A stretch of 61,476 nt of DNA from Bacteroidota bacterium. GTDB taxonomy: Bacteria > Bacteroidota > Bacteroidia > Bacteroidales > JAAAOM01. Of this stretch, positions 8,239 through 16,308 are shown piece by piece; positions within the stretch are counted from its first letter, which is position 1, and the number at the start of each line of letters is the position of its first letter. A program made the position numbers and the translations under genes. Under the pieces are notes generated by a model. That model did no database searches, was not told the origin of the DNA, and worked only from the letters and a program-made list of their open reading frames with translations. The stretch is from assembly GCA_009908855.1 (NCBI GenBank), contig JAAAOM010000054.1, forward strand, positions 1 to 61,476, written 5' to 3'.

Positions 8239-9765
8239 TTGGCCGGTATTGGCTTGCTGGCTTGGTATTATGCTTCAAATCGTGATGAAGACCAAAACCC
8301 AAATATGCCGGATGTGAATCCGCTGTCAGGGACTACGCAAACACCCTCGATGAAGGCCACCTTAAAATACTTCTGGATCGTATCGGCTCTCATGCTGGTA
8401 CAAATAATAATGGGAATTATTACGGCCCATTATGGTGTAGAAGGAACCGCCTTCTATGGTTTCCCGTTGGCTGAATTTCTCCCCTATTCGGTATCACGCA
8501 CCTGGCATATACAATTGGCTATTTTCTGGATCGCCACTTCCTGGTTGGCTACAGGTTTATTTATCGCTCCCGCCATATCAGGTGTTGAACCCAGGGGCCA
8601 GAAATTAGGTGTAAACTTTTTATTTATTGCACTCCTTATAATTGTAGTTGGTTCACTGGCGGGTCAATGGTTTGGTATCATGCAGAAACTTGGCCTGACG
8701 CAGAATTTCTGGTTTGGTCACCAGGGATATGAATATGTCGATTTAGGTCGTTTCTGGCAGATATTTTTATTTACAGGACTGTTCATATGGCTGTTTCTCA
8801 TGGGACGTGCCCTATTGCCCGCAATTAAACAGGGCAATGCAAACAGACATTTATTGTTGATGTTCATTATTGCTTCCATAGCCATTGCTGTATTCTATGG
8901 TGCCGGATTAATGTGGGGACAACAAACGCATTTAGCCATGGCCGAGTATTGGAGATGGTGGGTTGTACACCTGTGGGTGGAAGGCTTTTTCGAGGTTTTT
9001 GCCACCGTAGCCATTGCCTTTTTATTTGTTCGCATGCAATTGATCCAAACCAAAATAGCCACTGTAACCGTATTGTTCTCAACGATTATTTTCTTATCGG
9101 GTGGTATTATCGGCACGTTCCACCATTTATACTTTTCAGGTACACCAACTGCCGTAATGGCATTAGGAGCAACCTTCAGTGCCCTGGAAGTAGTACCCCT
9201 GGTATTAATGGGATTTGAGGCTTATCATAACTTGCAGTTAAGCCGTGCCAAAGACTGGGTGAATGCTTATAAATGGCCCATCTACTGCTTTGTGGCTGTT
9301 GCATTCTGGAATCTGTTAGGAGCAGGCATATTTGGCTTTTTAATAAATCCGCCCATTGCACTGTATTACATGCAGGGATTAAATACCACGCCTGTACATG
9401 GCCATACAGCACTGTTTGGTGTTTACGGTATGCTGGGAATCGGACTTATGCTTTTTGTACTGCGTGATATGGACCTAAAAAGTGCATGGAAAGAGCGACC
9501 GATTAAATTTGCATTTTGGGCAATCAACATCGGTTTATTACTCATGGTGCTTATAAGCGTGCTTCCGGTTGGACTGGCACAAACATGGGCCAGTGTAAAA
9601 CATGGACTATGGTATGCGCGCTCAGCTGAATTTCTGGGTTCTCCCGTGCTGGATACCTTCCGTTGGCTACGGGTAATCGGTGATACAACATTTGCAGCCG
9701 GTGCCGTAGTACTCGTATGGTTTGTGTTCGGACTGAAGGGCGGATGGGCGCTAAAAAGAACGTAG
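8239..9765 (+). CDS. norB: Quinol-dependent nitric oxide reductase, catalytic membrane part
   Basis: Continuation of norB in a shifted frame, open from 8188; the nominal TTG start at 8239 is probably not used. About 12 transmembrane helices carry the haem-copper-oxidase-like fold. Histidines for haem b, haem b3 and the non-haem iron appear in WHIQLAIFWIATSW, HLWVEGFFEV (with the characteristic Glu), FHHLYFSGTP and VHGHTALFGVYGM. All catalytic motifs look intact, so the frameshift is either recent or a sequencing error. No accessory norC or norQ is needed for this quinol type. A strong terminator follows at 9786. The divergent Rrf2 gene is the probable regulator. Confidence 0.85.
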   Translation: MAGIGLLAWYYASNRDEDQNPNMPDVNPLSGTTQTPSMKATLKYFWIVSALMLVQIIMGIITAHYGVEGTAFYGFPLAEFLPYSVSRTWHIQLAIFWIATSWLATGLFIAPAISGVEPRGQKLGVNFLFIALLIIVVGSLAGQWFGIMQKLGLTQNFWFGHQGYEYVDLGRFWQIFLFTGLFIWLFLMGRALLPAIKQGNANRHLLLMFIIASIAIAVFYGAGLMWGQQTHLAMAEYWRWWVVHLWVEGFFEVFATVAIAFLFVRMQLIQTKIATVTVLFSTIIFLSGGIIGTFHHLYFSGTPTAVMALGATFSALEVVPLVLMGFEAYHNLQLSRAKDWVNAYKWPIYCFVAVAFWNLLGAGIFGFLINPPIALYYMQGLNTTPVHGHTALFGVYGMLGIGLMLFVLRDMDLKSAWKERPIKFAFWAINIGLLLMVLISVLPVGLAQTWASVKHGLWYARSAEFLGSPVLDTFRWLRVIGDTTFAAGAVVLVWFVFGLKGGWALKRT

Positions 9766-9785
9766 TATTACACAATGCAATTGTT

Positions 9786-9820
9786 AAAAGCCAATCATTT
9801 AACCTTTGATTGGCTTTTTT
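9786..9820 (+). terminator. Rho-independent terminator after norB
   Basis: The stem AAGCCAATCA / TGATTGGCTT, loop of about nine bases, is followed by TTTT. It sits 20 bp after the norB stop. Confidence 0.85.
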
Positions 9821-9821
9821 A

Positions 9822-9854
9822 TTTGAAGCTTCTTGCAAAAAAGCCGTATTTTTG
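9822..9854 (+). promoter_or_regulatory. Bacteroidota -33/-7 promoter for the DUF1801 gene
   Basis: TTTG at 9822-9825 and TATTTTTG (TAnnTTTG) at 9847-9854 are spaced 21 bp, directly after the norB terminator. If used, transcription would begin near 9861, which moves the start of the next gene downstream. Confidence 0.5.
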
Positions 9855-10285
9855 TGGAAATTGAAAAAATCCTTACTATAGCAACCTTAAAAACAACGCC
9901 AACTAACGCTGATGTAGAGGCATTTTTAAACAGTATTCAGGACGAACAAAAAAGAAAAGACAGCTTTGTGTTATTAGAGCTGTTTAAAGAAGTTACCCAA
10001 AGCGAACCCAAAATGTGGGGTGAAAGCATAATCGGTTTTGGCGATTATCATTATAAATACGCCAGCGGCCGGGAAGGCGACTGGTTTATGGCCGGCTTCT
10101 CGCCGAGGAAACAAAACCTGTCATTATATTTTATGCCCGGAGCTGAGCGCTATAAGGATGATTTGGCCAAATTAGGCAAACATAAAACCGGTAAGGCTTG
10201 CCTGTATGTCAAAAAACTGGATGACATAAACCTGGATGTATTAAAAGATATGCTAAACCTTACAGTTCAGGCACTTAAGATGTGA
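9854..10285 (+). CDS. DUF1801 (YdhG-like) protein
   Basis: A protein of about 143 aa with the DUF1801 fold. Motifs include KTTPTNADVEAFLNSI near the start, WGESIIGFGDYHYKY in the middle and a C-terminal CLYVKKLDDINLDVLKDM. Relatives are small cytosolic proteins of unknown biochemical role (YdhG/YjhG-like). The start is uncertain. The frame is open from TTG 9833 and a GTG lies at 9854, but both fall in the apparent promoter; family alignment would place the start near ATA 9878 (IATLKTTP). No ATG is available in frame. Confidence 0.75.
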   Translation: MEIEKILTIATLKTTPTNADVEAFLNSIQDEQKRKDSFVLLELFKEVTQSEPKMWGESIIGFGDYHYKYASGREGDWFMAGFSPRKQNLSLYFMPGAERYKDDLAKLGKHKTGKACLYVKKLDDINLDVLKDMLNLTVQALKM

Positions 10286-10290
10286 TAACA

Positions 10291-10323
10291 ATAACCTGAG
10301 AATGTAACCATTTAACAGGTTAT
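10291..10323 (+). terminator. Possible terminator hairpin after the DUF1801 gene
   Basis: The inverted repeat ATAACCTG / CAGGTTAT has a 17-base loop, then a weakly T-rich tail. The stem is short and the T run poor. Confidence 0.3.
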
Positions 10324-10503
10324 GGCTTTCTTGATAGCAACATTTTAATATGATTATTTATAATTAATTGTGCAATTATTTAAATAACTGTCAATTACAT
10401 TATCATTTATTTAGAATAATTATTAAGGATATTCTGCATTAAAACACAATAATTATACGTAAATTGCACACATTCAACTAACTAGAAATACATACCTGGA
10501 ATC

Positions 10504-11412
10504 ATGAAAAAATTATTTACGGTTTTTCTCATTGCATTGCTTCCGGCAATATATTCAATCGCTCAGACCAGTCTTGATTTTGAAGATGTTATAGGCGCCT
10601 ATCAGGGTGACAATGGTGAGAAATTTGTACAACCACTGGCCGATGTAGTAACCGCTAATTTCAACAGTGGTCTTTATCACAACGCAGTGGCGCCAAAATT
10701 GGGGCTTCAGATTTATGTAGGCGTAAAAGGTATGATAGGGTTCATACCCGATAAAAACAAAACATTTATGGCACAGCCTCCTGGATATTTTGAACCACAA
10801 GACCTTGTGGAAGCGCCGACCCTTATGGGTTCTTCTGACGCGGTAGTGGTAGATGGTGAAAACAGCACCCAGGCAGCCTTTCCGGGTGGCCTTGAAGTTA
10901 ACTGGATACCTTTAGCTGTGCCACAACTCACACTGGGTTCAGTGTATGGTACAAACCTGACATTGCGGTACTTCCAACTTGGACTGAGTGAGGATATAGG
11001 TGATATCCAGATATTTGGTTGGGGACTCAAGCACAATATCAGTCAATGGATTCCAGGGTTTATCCCGTTAGACCTGGCAGCAGGTTTTTACTTAAATGAA
11101 TTTCAGTTTACCGACTATGTTGAGGGAAGTGCCGGAATGGTGAATCTGCAGGCCAGCTATACCAAACTGCTCATTACTGTTTATGGTGGGTTGGGTTATG
11201 AGTTTTCCGATTTATCAATAGCTTACACCTTTGAAGACGAAGAAAGCAATACCGAACTACCTATCAGTTATGATCTACAGGGAAATAATACCATGCGCTT
11301 AACAGCTGGTGTGGCACTTAACCTGGGGCCTGTTAAACTGAATGTCGATTATAATCTTGCCTACCAGAGCACCTTGAGCTTCGGACTAGGCCTTGCCTTT
11401 AACGATAAATAA
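10504..11412 (+). CDS. DUF6588-type outer-membrane beta-barrel protein
   Basis: 302 aa with a signal peptide (residues 1-20, ending SIAQ). The mature protein begins with an acidic segment (FEDVIGAYQGDNGEKFVQPL), then alternating amphipathic strands rich in aromatic residues (GLQIYVGVKGMIGF, LTLRYFQLGLS, LNLGPVKLNVDYNLAY). It ends in a beta strand, as barrels inserted in the outer membrane do. I recognise it as the DUF6588 family of Bacteroidota; the cargo or role is unknown. The lipoprotein gene 20 bp downstream is probably co-transcribed. Confidence 0.75.
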   Translation: MKKLFTVFLIALLPAIYSIAQTSLDFEDVIGAYQGDNGEKFVQPLADVVTANFNSGLYHNAVAPKLGLQIYVGVKGMIGFIPDKNKTFMAQPPGYFEPQDLVEAPTLMGSSDAVVVDGENSTQAAFPGGLEVNWIPLAVPQLTLGSVYGTNLTLRYFQLGLSEDIGDIQIFGWGLKHNISQWIPGFIPLDLAAGFYLNEFQFTDYVEGSAGMVNLQASYTKLLITVYGGLGYEFSDLSIAYTFEDEESNTELPISYDLQGNNTMRLTAGVALNLGPVKLNVDYNLAYQSTLSFGLGLAFNDK

Positions 11413-11432
11413 AAACTTAAATAAAATAAGAT

Positions 11433-12077
11433 ATGAAAATTGCAAGGATCGGATCATTTTTGATGTTAACCATGATTATGTTAACATCCTGTGAGGAAAA
11501 GGCGTTTGACGTTGTGTTAAATCTTGTTTTCTCACATGAATATACTGTAAACACAACTTCCGCTACAATGGAAGAATATACCATTTCAAAAGGTGAGATT
11601 AACGATGAAATAGCAGAAGTTCCTGACACTGCCTCGTTGGACAGTATCAAAATCACCAGTATGTATGTATCGATAAAAACCTTATCCAATAATTCAGCAG
11701 AGGAGGTGACAGTTAGTTCATCTGCAAAGCATCCGACCATCAATGGTGGCGATTATTTTACAATTTTTACGGATAACACCATTGAGATACCCGCTGTAGG
11801 GGACAGTATTGAGATAGGCGTTGAAAACCTGAACAGCATGGGTGTTCAATATTTAAAAGACCTGTTTAATCAACTGATTCTTGATCCTTCCATTGATGCC
11901 AATGAGGAAATCGGATTGATGGTTGAAAGCACACCCGTTCCTTCGGGTTCAACAATACATGCACTTGTTACAGTTTATCTGCAGGGAACGGCCATTTTTG
12001 AATACAAAACAGAATTGGTATCCAATCACCTAAACAATGAGGTTGAAAGCATGGCCATGATCAGGGGATTATATTGA
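11433..12077 (+). CDS. Lipoprotein of unknown function
   Basis: 214 aa with a lipoprotein signal peptide and lipobox MLTSC (Cys at about residue 20). The mature part is acidic and beta-rich, with no recognised domain. It starts 20 bp after the barrel gene and is followed by a hairpin terminator, so the two likely form one operon and may act together at the outer membrane. Family not recognised. Confidence 0.75.
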   Translation: MKIARIGSFLMLTMIMLTSCEEKAFDVVLNLVFSHEYTVNTTSATMEEYTISKGEINDEIAEVPDTASLDSIKITSMYVSIKTLSNNSAEEVTVSSSAKHPTINGGDYFTIFTDNTIEIPAVGDSIEIGVENLNSMGVQYLKDLFNQLILDPSIDANEEIGLMVESTPVPSGSTIHALVTVYLQGTAIFEYKTELVSNHLNNEVESMAMIRGLY

Positions 12078-12110
12078 TGGTGCTTTTATAATAATTATTA
12101 CCCAAAAAAA

Positions 12111-12155
12111 TGAATAGCCTGCCAATCGTTTTATTTACGTTGACGGGCTATTTTG
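12111..12155. terminator. Bidirectional terminator between convergent genes
   Basis: An imperfect stem runs from AATAGCCTGCCAA to TTGACGGGCTATT. It is followed by a TTTTGTTTT tail on the plus strand and by an A run before it (T run on the minus strand). It separates the lipoprotein gene from the convergent map gene. Confidence 0.7.
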
Positions 12156-12157
12156 TT

Positions 12158-12919
12158 TTAAAATATCTCGTTTTTGGCCGTTAATATTACCGGTTTATCC
12201 TCAGTAATCAACAGGGTATGTTCCTGCTGTGCTACAAAACTTCCGGAAGGTGCAAACAAGGTCCAACCGTCATTCAATTGATCAACGTACCTGGCATGCG
12301 TGGAAATAAATGTTTCAATCGCCACAACTGAATTTTTTCTAAAACAATCAGCATTTGAATGGTCGCAAAAGCATGGTATTTCATGGGGCGCTTCATGCAG
12401 GCTTTTACCTACGCCATGTCCTACCAGATTACGTATAACCCGAAATCCGTTTTTTCTGGCCTCTGCCTCTATCACTCCGCCGATAACTGATATTTTAACG
12501 CCATCTGTTAATTGCTCAATGGCATGTTGCAAGGCCATTTTAGACACTTCCACCAATGGGCCCAAACCATATATATCCTTTCCCAGTATGAATGAGCTGC
12601 CATTATCGGCAAAATATCCGTTTAATTCTGCCGATACATCAATATTTACAAGGTCACCTTCCTGCAGAATTACTTTTTCAGAAGGAATTCCATGTGCCAC
12701 AACATGGTTAACGCTTATGCAGGTCCATCCAGGAAATCCATACAGCTTATACGGAGCCGGGATGGCACCATGTTGCTGCATGATTTTATAACCATACTCA
12801 TCCAGGTGTTTGGTACTCATACCCGGTTTGGCATAATCACACATCTCCCTAAGCGTTATGGCAACCACATCACTTACCTGCTTCAGATATTCCAGTTCCT
12901 GTTCTGTATTAACTGACAT
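12158..12919 (-). CDS. map: Methionine aminopeptidase, type I
   Basis: 253 aa from the ATG at 12919 (an in-frame GTG lies one codon upstream). It removes N-terminal methionine from nascent proteins. The five metal ligands are present: two Asp in NIDVSAELNGYFAD, His in GHGVGKSLHEAP, Glu in AIETFIS and Glu in QQEHTLLIT. The substrate-pocket HGIPSE motif is also there. It ends in the shared terminator and starts 11 bp after the stop of the SRPBCC gene, so the two are probably co-transcribed. This looks like a stand-alone paralogue and not the copy usually found in the ribosomal-protein cluster; that is inference. Confidence 0.9.
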   Translation of the reverse strand: MSVNTEQELEYLKQVSDVVAITLREMCDYAKPGMSTKHLDEYGYKIMQQHGAIPAPYKLYGFPGWTCISVNHVVAHGIPSEKVILQEGDLVNIDVSAELNGYFADNGSSFILGKDIYGLGPLVEVSKMALQHAIEQLTDGVKISVIGGVIEAEARKNGFRVIRNLVGHGVGKSLHEAPHEIPCFCDHSNADCFRKNSVVAIETFISTHARYVDQLNDGWTLFAPSGSFVAQQEHTLLITEDKPVILTAKNEIF

Positions 12920-12930
12920 CACATATATTT

Positions 12931-13401
12931 TTAGAATCTTTCAAGTTCATTTTGGTAGTTCTGCAGCACATAACCCCAACCATATTCTGAATCCATTGCT
13001 TGTAGATAATTTTCAAATCCCTCACCATGATGGCTAAAATCAAAATGGGTTAAAATAAGATGACAATTATTTTCATCCTGTTCCTGAAATTGCACCTGTA
13101 CACGGCTTGATTTAGCCGGATTCGGTACTGGTTCTCTTTTATCACTTATTTGCCAGGTAAAAGTGATGGTGTTAGGTTTATTAAATTCAATTACACGTCC
13201 CCAATCTATTCTTAAATCATAAGGCCCAAGCTCATAGCATTTACCGCCGGTATAGGGTTCAATAATGATTTTTTGCAGAACTTCCTGTGACCAGGTATAT
13301 TCCTTCGGCCACCAAAGGTGGATGTGTTCAACAAAAAAATTAAACGATTTCGATGAACCGGTTTTCAGTCGAATGCTTTTTGTAAGCCTGTCTTTTGCCA
13401 T
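12931..13401 (-). CDS. SRPBCC/AHSA1-like ligand-binding domain protein
   Basis: 156 aa. The pattern is that of the START/Bet-v1-like SRPBCC superfamily: an N-terminal strand (LTKSIRLKTG), helix (SFNFFVEHIHLWWP), and a series of antiparallel strands (GGKCYELG, DWGRVIEFN, TITFTWQIS, SRVQVQFQ, CHLILTHFDF) closed by a long C-terminal helix. Such proteins bind hydrophobic small ligands or act as Hsp90 co-chaperone-like domains; the specific role is unknown. It is the first gene of a two-gene unit with map. Confidence 0.75.
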   Translation of the reverse strand: MAKDRLTKSIRLKTGSSKSFNFFVEHIHLWWPKEYTWSQEVLQKIIIEPYTGGKCYELGPYDLRIDWGRVIEFNKPNTITFTWQISDKREPVPNPAKSSRVQVQFQEQDENNCHLILTHFDFSHHGEGFENYLQAMDSEYGWGYVLQNYQNELERF

Positions 13402-13629
13402 ATCTTATATTCAATTATTACCAGGATAATAAACACATAAATTGCGTCATCCTTTAACTACCTACAAACTGTTTTGGCAACCCAAAAGTTCAATGATTTG
13501 CAGCAATATTTTTTTACCCATTACAGCAATGCACTAAAGTTTAAAAATCCAGCCGAAAAAAACACCTCATATTCTGGAATTGTAATCATAAAGTATTTAA
13601 ATTTAAACCCATTTTAAACCCTTGAAATA

Positions 13630-14403
13630 ATGAGACATATTATTGCACTTATTGCCCTGACATTTGCTTTCACTCAAATAGAAGCACAGGCATGGAAAAA
13701 ACTAAAGGAAAAAATTGAAGACGAAGTTGTAGAATCGGTATTACCCGGAAGCGATACAAAAAACAATCAATCGAATGAGACCTATAATAATCAGTCTTCA
13801 CCATCGTCAGCAGATCGGCCTGCGCAAAAAAGTGGTATGGGAGGGCTTGATCACACCGCCAAAGATGTGACAGCCTCGTTGGATGCTGCATCCGGAGCTT
13901 TTAGTTCAAAAAACTATAAAAGTGCCCGCACATCGCTCAGAGAAGCGATTTATACGGTGGATATGGAGATAGGACAACGAATACTCAATCATCTGCCCTC
14001 GCAGGTTGAAGGCCTGAGTGCACAAGAAAGTAACGATCAAATTGAAGCTTATAGCTCGTCATGGAGCGGGTTAAGTGTGAAACGTGAATACCAACAAGGT
14101 GATCAGTGGGTGGGCATCACTGTTTTTAACAGTTCATTTGCAGGAATGGCCAATACAGCCATCCAGTCGGGCATGTACAATTCATACAACAAACAGGATG
14201 AAAACCAAAAATCCGTCCAGGTGAATCAAAACCAGGCTGTAATCAGCTTTTCCGAGTCATCGGGATACCAGGTTAACGTGTCTCTCGGACAGGAAACCTT
14301 TGTGCTGGTAGAAGGAGTGAATATTGTTTCCGAAGCCGGGATGATGGAAATAGCCGAATCATTTGACTATAATTTTATCAAAGATATTCTTGGAGAACAA
14401 TAA
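13630..14403 (+). CDS. Secreted protein, first of two tandem paralogues
   Basis: 257 aa with a signal peptide (residues 1-20, ending IEAQA). A low-complexity N/S/Q/P-rich linker (about 40-75) leads to a domain shared with the next gene: both have an alpha-helical opening, then (L)LP.Q(V/I).GLS and a beta-rich part including SGLSVKREY, matched by IGLFIERNW downstream. Function unknown. The two genes are 27 bp apart and probably form one operon. The linker is missing from the second copy. Confidence 0.75.
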   Translation: MRHIIALIALTFAFTQIEAQAWKKLKEKIEDEVVESVLPGSDTKNNQSNETYNNQSSPSSADRPAQKSGMGGLDHTAKDVTASLDAASGAFSSKNYKSARTSLREAIYTVDMEIGQRILNHLPSQVEGLSAQESNDQIEAYSSSWSGLSVKREYQQGDQWVGITVFNSSFAGMANTAIQSGMYNSYNKQDENQKSVQVNQNQAVISFSESSGYQVNVSLGQETFVLVEGVNIVSEAGMMEIAESFDYNFIKDILGEQ

Positions 14404-14430
14404 CTTTGCTTATTCAATAAATAAAAAACG

Positions 14431-15033
14431 ATGAAAAAAATAATTATCCCTGTCATAACAAGCCTCTTTATATTATCAGCCACCGCACAGGAATTTGACA
14501 AGCAAATTGCGGAGGCACAAAATTCATACAATAATGGTGATCTTGAAAATACCCGTTTTGCCATTCAAAATGCACTGCGTGAAATCGATGTGCAAATTGG
14601 CAAAGACGTGTTGGCGTTATTGCCCGAACAGATAAACGGACTATCCAGCGATCCTGCCCATGACGAAGTTACCAGTGTTTCATCCGGGTTTATAGGTTTA
14701 TTTATTGAACGCAACTGGTCTGATATGGAAAAGAACATTAGCTTTTCAGTGATCAGTGACTCCCCCATGCTGGCTGGTGTAAATGCATTATTGGCCATGC
14801 CATTGATGGTTACTTCATCTGACAATAACCAAAAGAAAATTAAAGTGAATGGATATAAAGCCTTGCTACAACGTTCGGTTGATGATCAAAACAAGGTGAC
14901 AGAATACGCACTCCAACTTCCATTTAGCAATGCGTTAATGAATATTACGTATGATGGTGAAATATCAGAATTGGAATTTATGGCCATTATTGACCAAATA
15001 CCCGTGGGTGAGGTAATAAATATTGCCAAATAG
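14431..15033 (+). CDS. Secreted protein, second tandem paralogue
   Basis: 200 aa with a signal peptide (residues 1-19, ending ATAQE). The body aligns with the preceding gene: DKQIAEAQNSYNNGDLENTR matches the SSKNYKSARTSLREA region, and LALLPEQINGLS matches LNHLPSQVEGLS. It lacks the polar linker of its neighbour. Function unknown. The pair looks like an old duplication, since only scattered motifs remain identical. Confidence 0.75.
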   Translation: MKKIIIPVITSLFILSATAQEFDKQIAEAQNSYNNGDLENTRFAIQNALREIDVQIGKDVLALLPEQINGLSSDPAHDEVTSVSSGFIGLFIERNWSDMEKNISFSVISDSPMLAGVNALLAMPLMVTSSDNNQKKIKVNGYKALLQRSVDDQNKVTEYALQLPFSNALMNITYDGEISELEFMAIIDQIPVGEVINIAK

Positions 15034-15137
15034 GTTTTATTACATGCAAAATAAGCCAATTTTCCATTGGTTGAATTGCCCGGCTAACAAAACGATCTTC
15101 CGGTTGTTTGATCAGGGAGGATTGAAAAAATAAATGC

Positions 15138-15761
15138 GTGAAATACCGGAATGTGATCATCAGCTGGTTATTGATAGTGATACCTGTTGCTACACTCAAT
15201 AGCCAACAGCATAATGTAGAGATACTTGTGGTTCAGGAGGCCTGGCATACCGGTATCGTAATAGAAACACGTTTATTACCGGATACGCTTTTAACAGAAC
15301 TTGACAGGTATGACCATTTTCAATTCCTCGACATTGGATGGGGTGACCGTGATTTTTATCAAACACCCGGGTTTCCTGTTTGGTATGCCTTCAAGGCCAT
15401 ATTTTGGCCCACAACGGCTGTGCTGCGTATAGCTCCATTTAATTTACAACCCGGGAAATATTATAGTACACAAGCAAAACTAGCCCGCATACAACTCAGT
15501 GAAAATGAATTTATACAGCTCTGTAAATTTATCGGCCATAGCTTTCAAACAAACGATCAAAATCGTATAATAGCTTCCAAACTTGCAGGTTTTTATATTG
15601 CCGAAAGAAAATACTCAACTTTTCGAACCTGTAATACATGGGCGGCCAGGGCGCTGCAATCGTGCGGACTGGATATTCGAAGTTTTATGGTACTGTTTGC
15701 ATGGCAGCTTTTCCGGCAGTTAGACAGATCGGATCATGAAATAACTTATCTCAGGAAATGA
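15138..15761 (+). CDS. DUF2459 family protein
   Basis: 207 aa with a GTG start and a hydrophobic N-terminal signal (about residues 6-23). Recognisable DUF2459 (TIGR02117-like) motifs are VVQEAWHTGIVI, FLDIGWGDRDFYQTPG, and near the C-terminus FRTCNTWAARAL with a Cys-Asn-Thr core. The His/Cys pattern resembles permuted papain-like cysteine hydrolases, so an amidase or hydrolase in the envelope is possible but unproven. It converges with the DUF3750 gene; only 8 bp separate the stops. Confidence 0.75.
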   Translation: MKYRNVIISWLLIVIPVATLNSQQHNVEILVVQEAWHTGIVIETRLLPDTLLTELDRYDHFQFLDIGWGDRDFYQTPGFPVWYAFKAIFWPTTAVLRIAPFNLQPGKYYSTQAKLARIQLSENEFIQLCKFIGHSFQTNDQNRIIASKLAGFYIAERKYSTFRTCNTWAARALQSCGLDIRSFMVLFAWQLFRQLDRSDHEITYLRK

Positions 15762-15769
15762 AATATTCC

Positions 15770-16282
15770 TTACCTCCTGTATCCCTTACCCAGGCCGCCT
15801 TTAGGCAGTACAACAGGATATTCGGGAAACTGATCGATGATCCATTGCACAAAGGTATTGCTGTTCGGGCCCGGATAATAAAAATAGTCATGCCTATAAG
15901 GATATTGAAATGCTTCCTTTTTAATAAAAGCAATCATCTTATCAGCAAGATTATGATCCTGTACAATGTGCAATAACCGAGGATTGCAACGACCAAGTGA
16001 GCGGACAAAGAAATTGATATGCAAGGCCTGAAAAGGAGGAAATAAATTCTGATGGACGTACCCCCGACTTGTTTCACATTGCCCTGTCGACTGCCATACT
16101 TCCCAACGGTCGAGTTTACCGGCCATGTTAGTTACTACCCAGCAATGCACAGCAAAGGAAACGGGAAAAGGCAACGGACTGTATAAGAAAAATATTTGTG
16201 CATCATACGGATTTACAAGGCTTGCGATTTCATGCGACTGATAGCTCCGTTTTTCTTTCATGCATCTCTGTTTTAACTTCAA
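15770..16282 (-). CDS. DUF3750 family protein
   Basis: Up to 170 aa; the real start may be Met8 (at 16261). The DUF3750 signature is clear at the C-terminus: YPGPNSNTFVQWI followed by LPKGGLGKGY. An N-terminal FAVHCWVV segment carries a His-Cys pair. Like DUF2459, the pattern suggests an NlpC/P60- or LRAT-like hydrolase fold, but no activity is known. It lies tail to tail with the DUF2459 gene. Confidence 0.7.
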   Translation of the reverse strand: MKLKQRCMKEKRSYQSHEIASLVNPYDAQIFFLYSPLPFPVSFAVHCWVVTNMAGKLDRWEVWQSTGQCETSRGYVHQNLFPPFQALHINFFVRSLGRCNPRLLHIVQDHNLADKMIAFIKKEAFQYPYRHDYFYYPGPNSNTFVQWIIDQFPEYPVVLPKGGLGKGYRR

Positions 16283-16308
16283 ATTTAAAACATGACAGGC
16301 ATGATAAA

